Positions 12,440-22,989 of a stretch of DNA of 64,000 bases are shown here, piece by piece. A program made the translations under genes and the position numbers. Within the stretch, counting starts at the first letter, position 1, and each line of letters starts with the position of its first letter. The stretch is from Macrostomum hystrix (lineage: Eukaryota; Platyhelminthes; Macrostomidae), in assembly GCA_950097015.1 (NCBI GenBank), contig CATNEN010000001.1:8613001-8677000 (forward strand), read 5' to 3'. A model generated the notes under the pieces. The model searched no databases and was not told the DNA's origin. It was given only the letters and a program-made list of their open reading frames with translations.

Positions 12440-12484
12440 TTTTTAGAATAGGCTAATCCTAATTTAACTAATCATCCTCTAATC

Positions 12485-12800
12485 CTAAAGTGACTTAGTT
12501 CCTACCGAGTGCAACTTATTTCCCCTGATTGCAACTTTGTTCCTCCCAAATGTGACTTAGTTCCCCAGATTGCGACTTAGTTCACTACTGAATGTGACTT
12601 AGTTCCTCCTGAATGTGACTTAGTTCCTCCCGAATGCGACTTATTTCCCCTGATTGCGACTTAGTTCCTCCCGATTGTGACCTAATTTTCAATTTGTATA
12701 TGACTTTTCTTACCTTTTTCTCTTTTCTTCTCTCTCCTCTTTCTCTCTCTCTCTATTTTCTCCCTCCTTTCTTTTCTCTTTCTCTTCCTCTTCTTTCTTT
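12485..12800. repeat. Degenerate short tandem repeat followed by a polypyrimidine tract
   Basis: 12485-12690 holds about nine diverged copies of a unit of about 23 bp with core TGTGACTTAGTTCCTCC, where the GTGAC/GCGAC and CCTCCC/CCCCTG parts vary. 12715-12800 is almost pure C/T on the plus strand. The 88-codon ORF across this area is low-complexity and not called. Confidence 0.75.
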
Positions 12801-13048
12801 TTTCCCCGAAATTTTGTTTTTTTTTGTTTTTGATTTTGTGACTTTCCTTGGCAGGCAGCCATTTCACCCGTCCAGTTCAGATGGGTTGGATAGGTGTTAA
12901 TGTAAGTTTATGTTTAAAAATGTAAGTTTACAATGTAATTGCATGTCAAATATAGCTAATACGTTAAGTTTGTTATAATCTGCTCATGTACATGTAACCA
13001 TGGCACCTACTAGAATCCAATGAAAACATAAAAAACTTACATATGATA

Positions 13049-14277
13049 ACCCTATTGGAATAAGTGGTATTTTACTGGACCACTTTTGCTTAGTGTCATG
13101 GCCTACTCACAAGGTCAGGATACAAGAACTTGATTTATTACATACTACATATAGTAGCTATGATGACATAATAATTTATTGTAACTCTTCACCTTTTGAG
13201 CTAGTGTGTCACCACAAATAATATTGCTCTGATACCTACAGCTCTAACCCTTGCACATTCATTAACTTGTTATCACCACATGCATTTAATGTACTTGTTT
13301 GTTGCTCCATTGATTGCCTTGTTTATCACTAAGTAGGGTAATGTATCATCAACCAAACAGTGTATCTTCAAAACCGAACAAGAATTTTGACTCCTTCCTT
13401 GGTCTTGTGCAAGACAGAAACAAGCTATTGTATTTCACAGAACAACTATTTTGAATGTCAATGAAATTATTTACAAGCTAAGGCATGACATGCAATGAAG
13501 CATTACAAGGAAAGAAAGATATTGATGTTTCAGTAGAAATTTTTATCACAAAAGCATACTTTTTGACAGCATTTTTTCAGCATGTACTTTAGACTAAGAT
13601 TGTATGTGGTTGCTTTCCAATTAAATTACCATAAATGTAGTTATTTATAAAGCATGAAAAATGCTTTCAAATGACATAATTCATGATAGATCACTCCTTA
13701 AAATAAGATTAAACCACTCACTCAAATTTTAAAACCAAACATCAAATTCTCTGTTTGGTTTGAAGATACATGAAAATCATCGTTTGGTTTTAGATGAAAA
13801 ACATGAATAACTTTTTTCTATTTGACAAAATTGCAAAAGCAGATACTATTTAGAAAGACAAAACAGTTTTCTATAACTTGGCTTTTGATTTATCATGATA
13901 TCTTAAATAGAAAATCTGTAGCTTAGGTTTGAAGTTAAAAAAATGCATATTCTTGTTTGGTTGATGATACATTACCCTACATTCAATATACTCATTAATT
14001 ATTCTATTATAAATATACTGCTCCAAGAGCTGCTGAGCTTTTACAATTGTCGTTGAATCCTAACATAGTCTACAATAGTAACCAATGCAAATTCATCCAA
14101 CTGAAAGCAAAATTTGTTTGAAGATAGATACTTTGCATATGAGGATTTCAATATCTCTATGATGCACTGTCTATATCAACTTATAATTTGAAATCTGCCA
14201 TGAAACACTATCTATTCCACCTTAGAATTGACATGGCACATTGTCCAAAGTAGCTTTAAAAATTATTCCAATAGGGT
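13049..14277. mobile_element. Nested inverted-repeat element (putative non-autonomous DNA transposon)
   Basis: An outer 15-bp pair, ACCCTATTGGAATAA (13049-13063) and its exact complement (14263-14277), encloses an inner perfect 27-bp inverted repeat. The inner arms are 13333-13359 (starting GTAGGGTAATGTATCATC) and 13954-13980 (ending GATACATTACCCTAC). Inside the inner pair, diverged copies of TTTGGTTTGAAGATACAT recur near 13753. There is no long ORF and no clear target duplication, so boundaries are uncertain. Confidence 0.6.
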
Positions 14278-14717
14278 ATGTTTTGATGACCTATGAAACT
14301 CATGAAACTCATAAAATTTTATGACCTATGAACTATGAAAATCCTACTCATGCTCACTTGGCTTTGGTCAATTAGCTGCAACAAGATAAATTATAGTGTT
14401 ACACATTGAATAAGATAGACAACAGTACTACTTTGAAAATAGGTTATTTGTAGTGGACTGTAAAAAATGTAAGTTGCTAGCAATACAATTGTATATTGAA
14501 TTTGACTTGAATACAAACATTTTAATCTCCTTTTAAAAGAGCTGTTGTAGTTTTTAAGCCAGTACAAACACTTGTTATGCCATATTAGTACACAATTTTC
14601 CATGCTGTGATGAGCTAAAAACTTCAATTTAGTTGCTATTACATGTTAAGCATCTGATTTCATCACATGTTATATATTTTTAGACTCTTTATACATTAAA
14701 GAATAGGCAGTTGTTAT

Positions 14718-14738
14718 TTGTCCGGTTAAACCGGACAA
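14718..14738. repeat. 21-bp near-perfect palindrome
   Basis: TTGTCCGGTTAAACCGGACA plus A is self-complementary except at the centre, and is followed by an ATTTTA tract. It is GC-rich in very AT-rich surroundings. Function unknown. Confidence 0.6.
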
Positions 14739-14739
14739 T

Positions 14740-15810
14740 TTAATTTTAATTTTAATTTTAGACACTTATTTCCACACTAGTTACCTACACAATTGAGTTT
14801 AAGTCATCTTTGTATAGGTATATTACATATATATTTGTAATTTGTCAAAACACAATTTGAATCTGGCAGGGAAACATGTGAAAGGCTTTAGTGTAAACCA
14901 TTCCTTCTGAGAAAAACTCAAGACACAGGGTCTTGATATGTGAAAAAATGTATATTAACCATACATACATACTTGAATACTTCATGATACTTCAAATCAT
15001 ACTTAATATATTTTGTCACAAAGTTATGCTACATTTGCAAATTATGAATATGATATGCGCGAAAAATTATAATAGCATCATTATATTTAATGCTGTTGTT
15101 ACTTGGCTTATCGTTTAGTAACATAAATACATTTATAATAAAAATATTAATATTAGCAATTATAATTAATAACAGCATGATAATTACAGAGTTACTGCAT
15201 TTCAGTAAATATTAGGCCTAATCCACTATCTTGGAAAAATTGCATTTTAGTACTTTTAAAAAACGTAACTGATAAAGCAAAAACGAAAGCTTTAAAAACT
15301 TTCGCTGTTATTAAAACATAGTCATTTTCTAATATTTTACTTAAATTAATAATTAGGCCTAGGCTTACAAAAAAGTTTTCGATAATTTCTAAATGATAGC
15401 TTCAATGTCAACTTCTTAGAAAATTAACGGATTCCAATATTGGGTATCGAATAGAATTCAAGGACCACTAGAAGAAGAGTCTAGAATCATGCACCACGAA
15501 CATCTTCGCGGAAATTTTATCTTTATGATTTATTATCTGTGATCTCTTGCATCAGAGATATGATTACTTTTTTCAGACAACATTTAGTAGTAAATTTGTT
15601 AACTATTGCCTTAGTCTTCAAGACATTCTCTTTAATTTAGCTGTATATTAACAATTTTTTGCTGAATGACATGCTCTAATTTAGGGACACGGCGGCAATT
15701 TACAAGAGATAAATACAATAGTATCTGGGACTGGGTGTATATTTTAAGTAAAATTGCACCACTACAAGTAAATTTGCAGTGATGCAATTTTTACAAGCTG
15801 GAGTTAAGGG
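14740..15810. other. AT-rich spacer, nothing recognised
   Basis: About 1.1 kb of AT-rich sequence with only short ORFs and no array. I see no coding or mobile-element signal. Confidence 0.3.
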
Positions 15811-15813
15811 ACA

Positions 15814-16303
15814 GGCCTGGCATAGTTCTAGTTTACTTCGCGATATTATTTCACCCTGTTTTTGTCACTTTAAACAGGGTAATACACAGAAGCCCAGTAA
15901 AGCCATGTGAGATCGAGTGCTGCGCCCAACACTGCCGACAGTCCCAGGCATAGCCATCGACATACATTGCCCCTTGGCGCTGCTGTAGGCGCATGTCCAA
16001 ATTGCATTGTTCACATGTGGCTTGGTTGGCAATGAGGTGATGCTTCGCCATCCACCTCATAGGCCTAGTTGTTATGTCGTTGCGACTTGCCTCCACCATC
16101 TCCCGAATACCAAAATTTCTTTTGGTATAATTCAGCAAGCTGACAACATTGACCAGTTGATTAGGTGGGGCAGCTGGGCAGCCGGCCATTGTGCAGATTA
16201 AGCTGAAAGGGTTGTGGTTTCAGTACAGATGCAGAATATGCTATGTAAATGCAAAAAACACAAAAAGAATATTGCAAAGTAAACTAGAACTATGCCACAG
16301 GCC
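15814..16303. mobile_element. Merlin-like DNA transposon remnant with terminal inverted repeats
   Basis: Terminal inverted repeats are GGCCTGGCATAGTTCTAG at 15814 (continuing to TTTACTT, 15838) and the complement at 16277-16303, with about one or two differences. The 490-bp interior contains a minus-strand ORF with a zinc-ribbon typical of ISXO2/IS1595-like (Merlin) transposases. The length is too short for a full transposase, so this is a non-autonomous or deleted copy. Target duplications are not obvious. Confidence 0.65.
15851..16189 (-). pseudogene. N-terminal fragment of an ISXO2/Merlin-type transposase
   Basis: The 112-residue ORF has CEQCNLDMRLQQ, then DGYAWDCRQCWAQHSISHG. This is a Cys-x2-Cys ... 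Trp-x-Cys-x2-Cys zinc ribbon followed by the Ser/Gly-rich turn found before the DDE catalytic domain of ISXO2-like transposases. The catalytic domain is absent: the frame ends just inside the left terminal repeat. No activity is expected from this copy. Assignment rests on the ribbon pattern and the flanking inverted repeats. Confidence 0.55.
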
Positions 16304-16531
16304 CTTTTATTGTAATAGGTAATTTTAATGGGCCGTTTTAAATAGATTCTGAAGAGTCCTGTAGACATGTAGACATTAGTGGGGCTTTGTAGGCCCTACA
16401 GCAATCAATGAGACTTGCAAGGCTAGGCCTTTTGCATTACTGTTGTCTTATTTGTATGTACCCTAAGCCCAAACAAACTGTACAGCTGACAATCACAGTA
16501 CTGAGTAGGCCTATTCATATTTGTCATATTG

Positions 16532-16988
16532 GCAATGTTCTACTTCCATTCATTATATTATTTTTTGTTTGTATTCATGCCACAAGTGCATTCTGCGTTT
16601 GAAAAAATTGTGCTGACGTGGCTTTGCCGTGACTTGACACTTGGATCTGGGGGAGCAGGAAGCTAAAGCACAGAAATTCTGCAGCCGAAGATTTTGCAAA
16701 GGCCAAGCTGCATCAAATGCATGGCATGAGTGCTGCTCCTCTATTTGAAGCCACCTCGAAGAATTCTTATGGCGCCATCTTACCCATCTATACCCCAAGA
16801 ATAGCTTCGGTGCCCTCCTCTACTGGATTAGGCACTATTACCCAGTTTGAAAGAAGAAAGACTGACCAAGACTTTTCAGAACTGTCTGACCAAACTACTG
16901 ACTTTTTGTTACTGTTAAACTTGTTTTTTGTCATTATCTGTCATTTGCAAACAAACAAATAATATAACCAATGGAAGTAGAACATTGC
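16532..16988. mobile_element. Inverted-repeat element upstream of the transporter gene
   Basis: A perfect 19-bp arm GCAATGTTCTACTTCCATT (16532-16550) pairs with 16970-16988. Pairing continues inward through ATTATATTATTT and TTTGTTTGT with few mismatches. ORFs occur on both strands inside (16717-16962 +, 16553-16798 -), and I recognise neither. The arrangement suggests a short DNA transposon or a folded-back duplication. Confidence 0.6.
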
Positions 16989-17076
16989 TGTCATATTCAT
17001 ATTTATTTGATGATTTATGTCTACACTTTACTTCCTTTCTGTTGTCTATTAAATAAATGAAAAATATGGCTTTTTC

Positions 17077-17086
17077 TATATAAAAA
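17077..17086 (+). promoter_or_regulatory. Candidate TATA box of the transporter gene
   Basis: TATATAAAAA lies 85 bp upstream of the start codon at 17171, which would place initiation near 17110. The background is AT-rich, so chance occurrence is possible. Confidence 0.35.
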
Positions 17087-17170
17087 GTGTATATTTAACT
17101 TTTTTATTTACCTATTTACAAATTTATAAAAATTTCAGTTTTTTAGAGCTATCTGTCTGTCTGTCCTATC

Positions 17171-19569
17171 ATGGAAGCAACAAACTCTGGTAGTACAACT
17201 CATTTAGTTCAAAGTTATGATCCAGCAACCTCTGGGCCAACATTTCGCAGCCTGTTTAATCGTCTATTTCTAGTGCTAACTTTGGCCTTGCTGAATGCCT
17301 CCAATGCTGCCTTGTGGATCACATATTCGGCAATTGCTGATTATACACAACAATTTTATGGCATCACTGCTGACGGAGTTAACTGGCTAGCTTTAGTCTA
17401 TCCGATTGCGTCACTGGTGTTTGGCCTGCAAATTGCCTACTGTTTAGATAGGTGAATCATTTAGAAGATGTCTGTTACCAACAAGGCTATCTATGTACTC
17501 GTAGAATGCCATGAGCAATAAAAAACTAGATAAGAAGTTGATTGGAAATGACTGCAAGTGAAATGAATCAGAAAACATTAGAAGGTAAGGGATCAGAAAA
17601 GCTGGGAATATAGGGAGATCAGAAAAATATTGAATGAGAGGGAATCAGAATAATAGGAAGAGAAGGGGAATGGAAGAATAGAGAATAGGGAGGGTTCAAA
17701 ACAAACACGAAAAATTGGATCAGAAGAGAAGGGAATAGAATGGGATCAGAAGAAAAGGGAATATAATGGGATCAGAAGAAAAGGGAATATAATGGGATCA
17801 GAAGAAAAGGGAATATAATAGGATCAGAAGAGAAGGGAATAGAATGGGATCAGAAGAGAAGGCAATAGAATGGGATCAGAAGAGAAGGGAAGAGAATGGG
17901 ATCAAAAGAGAACGGGATCAGAAGAGAAGGGGATCTGAAGAAATTGGAATAGAAGGTTAGAAGAGATAGAATGAGAGGGGTCAGAATAGTTGGGAAGATA
18001 ATGGAGAGAAATGAAGCGGATGATAAGGATATGAGGATATCAGAAGCATGTTTTAACCACCCGACAATCTCGCAGGCTTGGCGTACGCACCGGGTTGCTA
18101 ATTGGCGCAGTCCTGAGTGCAGTTGGAGGCGGCATGCGTTACGCCAGTACAACTCTAGATCAGCCTTCATTTTACCTGGCCTTGGCTGGCCAAATACTGG
18201 CTTCAATTGCTCAGCCATTTTTTATGTTCTCTCCGACAGCAGCCGCGGCGGAATTCCCGCCTAGCCAGAGAGCAACGGCCAACACTTTGGGCTCCATGTC
18301 CAATCCGTTGGGCATTCTGCTAACTAACATTGTCTCGCCTCTGATTGTTAAAAGTAAAAGCGACCTGCCATTGGTCAGTCTGGTGTACTTCATAGCCGCA
18401 GCTGTAGCTTTGTTCTTTTCAATTTTTGCTTCATTATTTACTAGGCAGAGTAACTCTTTGGAGCATCAGCATGTTAATGAGCAGCAGCAGCAGCAGCAGC
18501 ATCTCACATTCTTTGCCAGCATTCGGGCTTGTCTAACTAATCGAGCATTCGGTTTCCTCCTATTGGCTGTCGGATCTGGTATGGGATTGTTCACGGCTTT
18601 GTCGGCACTGCTCGAACAGATTCTGTGTCCGTACGGCTATTCTGATCAGTTTGCTGGCATTTGTGGCGCTGTGCTGATTGGCGCCGGCTTGGTTGGAGCC
18701 GGTGTTGCTGGGGCTATTGCCGACATTACTAAACAGTTCATTACACTGTCTAAGGTAAGGTTAAGGTATTTATAGGTTAGCTATTATTCTAGCAATTAGA
18801 TTGAAACCGGTAAAGGGGATAACTTTCGCAGTCTAAGCTCCTCGTAAGATAATTTCCCATCTTGAGCCGTTTTATACATTCAAGGTAGTTTTTAGGGATT
18901 ATTTCCCGTAGAATTCCGTTTTTGGTAAAATTTGGTAACGTATGGGTATAATTTTCTTAGAGGGGATTTTTTTCGACTAATTTTAATTGATGTTTTGGGA
19001 TAATTTCCCATTCTATGCTATCTTTATATTATATTATAGGAGATAATCCCCTATACTCCACCCAGGTGTCATTTAGCCTTGCCGCGGCCACCTCCGCGAC
19101 CTTCGCCATGCTGATTGGCAGGCCGGATTCGCACGCCCTAGTTGCTAGCTCGGTGGCAGCATTCGGCGCATTCGGCTTCGCATTCTATCCAATCGCTTTG
19201 GAGCTCGGCGTGGAAGCCACTCATCCTGTTGGCGAAGCGGTCAGCACCGGCTTGTTGGTCCTAGCTGGCCAATTAGCATCGGTGTTTCTTATGCTAGGCG
19301 GTCAATTATTGGCTACACCGACTGCTGTGACTAAGCTCACTGCCTGCGCTGCACCGCCACCTATGGATTATAGTCTAGCCTGTCTGGTATTCGCTGGTAT
19401 AGCTGCCGCGCTAGCCATTCTCTACACTCTCATGTTTAATACCGATTATAAACGACAGCAGGCTGAGAAGCAACAGATGGAAGCTGCTAAAATTGCCGCT
19501 CAAAATATTAGCGAGGATGCGTCTAGCGGTCACACTCAGCAAAGTTTTGTTCCAACTGATCAAGCTTAA
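17171..19569 (+). CDS. Major facilitator superfamily transporter, FLVCR/SLC49-like
   Basis: Three exons (17171-17451, 18076-18754, 19066-19569) join in phase to 1464 nt (487 aa). Exon 1 has a hydrophilic N-terminus, then two membrane segments with NASNAALWITYSAIADYTQQ and DGVNWLALVYPIASLVFG and a CLDR turn. This is the layout of FLVCR-type heme/choline transporters (SWP motif and loop 2-3 Arg). Exon 2 continues directly with LGVRTGLLIG and supplies segments 3-8, including FFMFSPTAAAAEFPPSQRAT and NPLGILLTNIVSP. A cytoplasmic loop there contains a seven-Gln run. Exon 3 carries segments 9-12 (FGFAFYPIALELGVEATHPV) and a charged tail. Substrate cannot be read from sequence. Intron 1 holds a 26-bp array. 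The acceptor of exon 3 (CTCCACCCAG) was chosen because it keeps phase 0. Confidence 0.85.
17705..17945. repeat. 26-bp purine-rich minisatellite in transporter intron 1
   Basis: About eight to nine copies of AAGGGAATAGAATGGGATCA plus GAAGAG, with a 26-bp period (GGGATCAG at 17752 and 17778). More diverged copies extend left to about 17580. The plus strand is almost all purine plus T. Confidence 0.88.
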
Positions 19570-19744
19570 CTATCTGCGAAATTTAAAAACATGAACCAGG
19601 TCCACTGATTCAATGTCTTTTGATTTTTTGCGCATTGAAATTCAACCTTTGATTTTGAAAACTCATGTACAGACACATTTTTCTGTAAACTCGTATTCCA
19701 TGTAGCCTTTCAGATCATAGCCATTCTATCTCAGGTGAGTCTGT

Positions 19745-20350
19745 GAGCCTATCCCATAGACATCCTTTCCCATAGACATCCTTTCCCATAGACATCCTTT
19801 CCCATAGACACCCTATCCCATAGACACCCTATCCCATAGACACCCTATCCCATAGACATCCTATCCCGTAGACATACTTTCCCATAGACATCCTTTCCCA
19901 TAGACACCCTATCCCATAGACACCCTATCCCATAGACACCCTATCCCATAGACACCCTATCCCATAGACACCCTATCCCATAGACATCCTATCCCGTAGA
20001 CATACTTTCCCATAGACATCCTTTCCCATAGACACCCTATCCCATAGACACCCTATCCCATAGACACCCTATCCCATAGACACCCTATCCCATAGACATC
20101 TTTTCCCATAGACACCCTATCCCATAGACATCCTTTCCCATAGACACCCTATCCCATAGGCATCCTATCCCATAGACATACTTTCCCATAGACACCCTAT
20201 CCCATAGACACCCTATCCCATAGACACCCTATCCCATAGACACCCTATCCCATAGACACCCTATCCCATAGACACCCTATCCCATAGACACCCTATCCCA
20301 TAGACACCCTATCCCATAGACACCCTATCCCATAGACACCCTATCCCATT
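19745..20350. repeat. 16-bp minisatellite downstream of the transporter
   Basis: About 37 copies of CCCATAGACACCCTAT with CCTTT and CATCC variants. The array is probably in the 3' flank of the transporter. It shares the CATAGACACC core with the array at 22385-22985. Confidence 0.94.
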
Positions 20351-20785
20351 GAAAATCTACCCCATTAGACACCCATCTATTAGAATCTATGATTTAATAG
20401 CCTCTAAAACGTGTTTGACATTTTCGTTGACATATTTTTGTTGTTTAAAAACTAGATTTTGTTTAATTTTTGCAATAATTTATGCTCTAACTAAGCAACT
20501 TTTGTAAATGATTTACTTGATCCGATTACACAGTTCTGTTCAAATCCCTTAAAGATTTTGTTTGTGATAATTCAATATAAGTTAAAAGATGTTTTCTATA
20601 TATATTTTCCTAACGAATATTTCGCCAACTTTTTTATATACATTTCTTAGATTTTGTCGAATTGTTGATACAAAATATAATAGAGTTTTCATTATTTCGT
20701 ATTTAGATATTTTTTAATCTGGAATTCGCTATTATATACTTTTCGATATTTAAGATTGAGTCATAGGCATAATAAAATACAAAAT
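20351..20785. other. AT-rich spacer with a possible poly(A) signal
   Basis: Unique AT-rich sequence. AATAAA at 20771-20776 on the plus strand could end the transporter transcript, which would place the 16-bp array inside a long 3' UTR. This is positional inference only. Confidence 0.3.
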
Positions 20786-20789
20786 CCAC

Positions 20790-21480
20790 CACAGCCCCAG
20801 CCTGACCCACCTACAGAATCCGCAGCCCCAGCCTGACCCACCTACAGAATCCACAGCCTCAGCCTGACCCACCTAGAGAATCCACCACAGCCCTAGCCTG
20901 ACCCACCTACAGAATCCACAGCCTCAGCCTGACCCACCTACAGAACCCACCACAGCCCAAGCCTGACCCACCTACAGAATCCGCAGCCCCAGCCTGACCC
21001 ACCTAGAGAATCCGCAGCCCCAGCCTGACCCACCTACAGAATCCACCACAGCCCTAGCCTGACCCACCTACAGAATCCGCAGCCCCAGCCTGACCCACCT
21101 AGAGAATCCGCAGCCTCAGCCTGACCCACCTACAGAATCCACCACAGCCCTAGCCTGACCCACCTACAGAATCCACAGCCTCAGCCTGACCCACCTACAG
21201 AATCCACCACAGCCCAAGCCTGACCCACCTAGAGAATCCGCAGCCTCAGCCTGACCCACCTACAGAATCCACCACAGCCCTAGCCTGACCCACCTACAGA
21301 ATCCACAGCCTCAGCCTGACCCACCTAGAGAATCCGCAGCCTCAGCCTGACCCACCTACAGAATCCACCACAGCCCTAGCCTGACCCACCTACAGAATCC
21401 GCAGCCCCAGCCTGAGACACCTACAGAATCCACCACAGCCCTAGCCTGACCCACCTACAGAATCCAGCACAGCCCCAGCC
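20790..21480. repeat. Composite minisatellite of about 31 and 34 bp
   Basis: Core CCTGACCCACCTACAGAATC is followed by CGCAGCCCCAG, CACAGCCTCAG or CACCACAGCCCTAG. Units of about 31 and 34 bp alternate, in roughly 21 copies. It ends about 100 bp before the ATG at 21578. Confidence 0.92.
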
Positions 21481-21577
21481 TACAGTCACCCACTTACAGC
21501 CGGATTTCTGTAATCCGCCAAAAAAATCGTTCACCCTTCTCTAACTGTGGTCACCCATCTATCTCTAATCTGCAGGC

Positions 21578-22327
21578 ATGAGTTCAAACTTGTCAGCGGT
21601 AGAACTATCGTCGCAGACTCAAACCAAAGTCGATAACGATACTCACCTATATTATAACAAAGACGACGATTTCGTCATTGTCGACGATCGTCTGCAACAA
21701 GCCGCTAGTTTAAGACGATCCGGTGAGCATCGGGCTGCTCTGCGCCTGCTAGCTAGTCTGCTAGACGATGTCGGACAACAGAACCAGCAGCAGCAGCGGC
21801 AGCATCTAGACTGTCGTCTGTCCCTATCAACACCAAGGGCGATGCGTTTGTCGGCTGAAATTCTCTTCGAAATTGGCGACTTAAAAGAAGCCAAAGAGTT
21901 CCTGCAGGCCGAGAAGATGTACTATAACGCCGAGGCAGCCTGTGCCGATCAGCTGATCAACGTGATCGATAGTCGATTAGCGGCCGAGTCCGCAATACCC
22001 GGCTGTCCGACGTCCATACTGCGAACCACCGGATCCGTCACGCCTTTCATGCCTAGACGAGTTCGATTTGCAAATATCAGATCAGCGAATTCTGATGCTG
22101 AATTGTCTGCTAATCATTCTTCTCCAGTTCTTGATGATAGTTTAATAAGCCAAAGTCTTCAACAAACTAGAAGGTTTATCGCTGTACAGAGTCAACATCG
22201 CGGATTGCTTAGCCTGTTAATTTTGTTGATTATTGGTTGGTTACTGTCTATTTGGATCTGGGATTGGACACCCTGGCGTAGCCTATTGGCTGTACGTTGG
22301 GCTGGCCGTGTTTTTGATATGGCATGA
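21578..22327 (+). CDS. Unrecognised protein with helical repeat-like region and C-terminal membrane segment
   Basis: 249 codons, starting two bases after a good acceptor (ATCTCTAATCTGCAG), so a 5' UTR intron is likely. Residues about 35-60 (RLQQAASLRRSGEHRAALRL) and 85-115 (SAEILFEIGDLKEAKEFLQA) look like amphipathic TPR-type helices. Residues about 150-200 are low-complexity, and GLLSLLILLIIGWLLSIWIW is a strong membrane anchor near the C-terminus. A Gln-rich run sits at about residue 68. The frame ends 21 residues after the anchor. Another frame from about 22233 continues with a second hydrophobic, Trp/Tyr-rich stretch (VAYWLYVGLAVFLIWHEI), so the true end may lie beyond a frameshift. I do not recognise the family. 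Confidence 0.65.
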   Translation: MSSNLSAVELSSQTQTKVDNDTHLYYNKDDDFVIVDDRLQQAASLRRSGEHRAALRLLASLLDDVGQQNQQQQRQHLDCRLSLSTPRAMRLSAEILFEIGDLKEAKEFLQAEKMYYNAEAACADQLINVIDSRLAAESAIPGCPTSILRTTGSVTPFMPRRVRFANIRSANSDAELSANHSSPVLDDSLISQSLQQTRRFIAVQSQHRGLLSLLILLIIGWLLSIWIWDWTPWRSLLAVRWAGRVFDMA

Positions 22328-22384
22328 AATTTCTGCTTCAATTCGATCTTTCCTGTGTTTGGCTTTTAAACCTTTAAAGATTGC

Positions 22385-22985
22385 ACTAGGCGTCTTAGAC
22401 GATAGACACCCTATTCCTTTGTCAACCTATTCCATAGACACCTTACCTCAGACACCCTACCCTAACCCATAGACACCTTATCTCATAGACACCCTAACCT
22501 ATCGACACCCTAACCCATAGACACCCTATGCCATAGATACCATATCCCATAGACACCCTAACCTATAGACACCTTACCTCATAGACACCTTACCTCATAG
22601 ACACCTTACCTCATAGACACCTTACCTCATAGACACCTTACCTCATAGACACCCTAACCTATAGACACCTTACCTCATAGACACCTTACCTCATAGACAC
22701 CCTAACCTATAGACACCTTACCTCATAGACACCTTACCTCATAGACACCCTAACCTATAGACACCTTACCTCAGACACCCTACCCTAACCCATAGACACC
22801 TTATCTCATAGACACCCTAACCTATCGACACCCTAACCCATAGACACCCTATGCCATAGACACCATATCCCATAGACACCCTAACCTATAGACAACTTAC
22901 CTCATAGACACCCTAACCTATAGACACCTTACCTCATACACAGTATTACACAACTTACCTCATAGACACCCTAACCTACATTCAC
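22385..22985. repeat. 16-bp minisatellite related to the 19745 array
   Basis: Units CTCATAGACACCTTAC and CCTATAGACACCCTAA. The block from about 22437 to 22560 recurs at about 22765-22880, a higher-order duplication. CCCTAACC runs occur at unit junctions. The CATAGACACC core is shared with 19745-20350 on the other side of the gene at 21578. Confidence 0.93.
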
Positions 22986-22989
22986 CTAC

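Noticed and set aside
12634-12900. 88-codon ORF (FLTFFSFLLSPLSLSLYFLPP) resembling a membrane protein
   Set aside because: Encoded by a C/T-rich tract, so hydrophobicity is compositional.
16717-16962. 81-codon ORF upstream of the transporter
   Set aside because: Lies inside an inverted-repeat element, no motif, and an equally long ORF occurs on the other strand.
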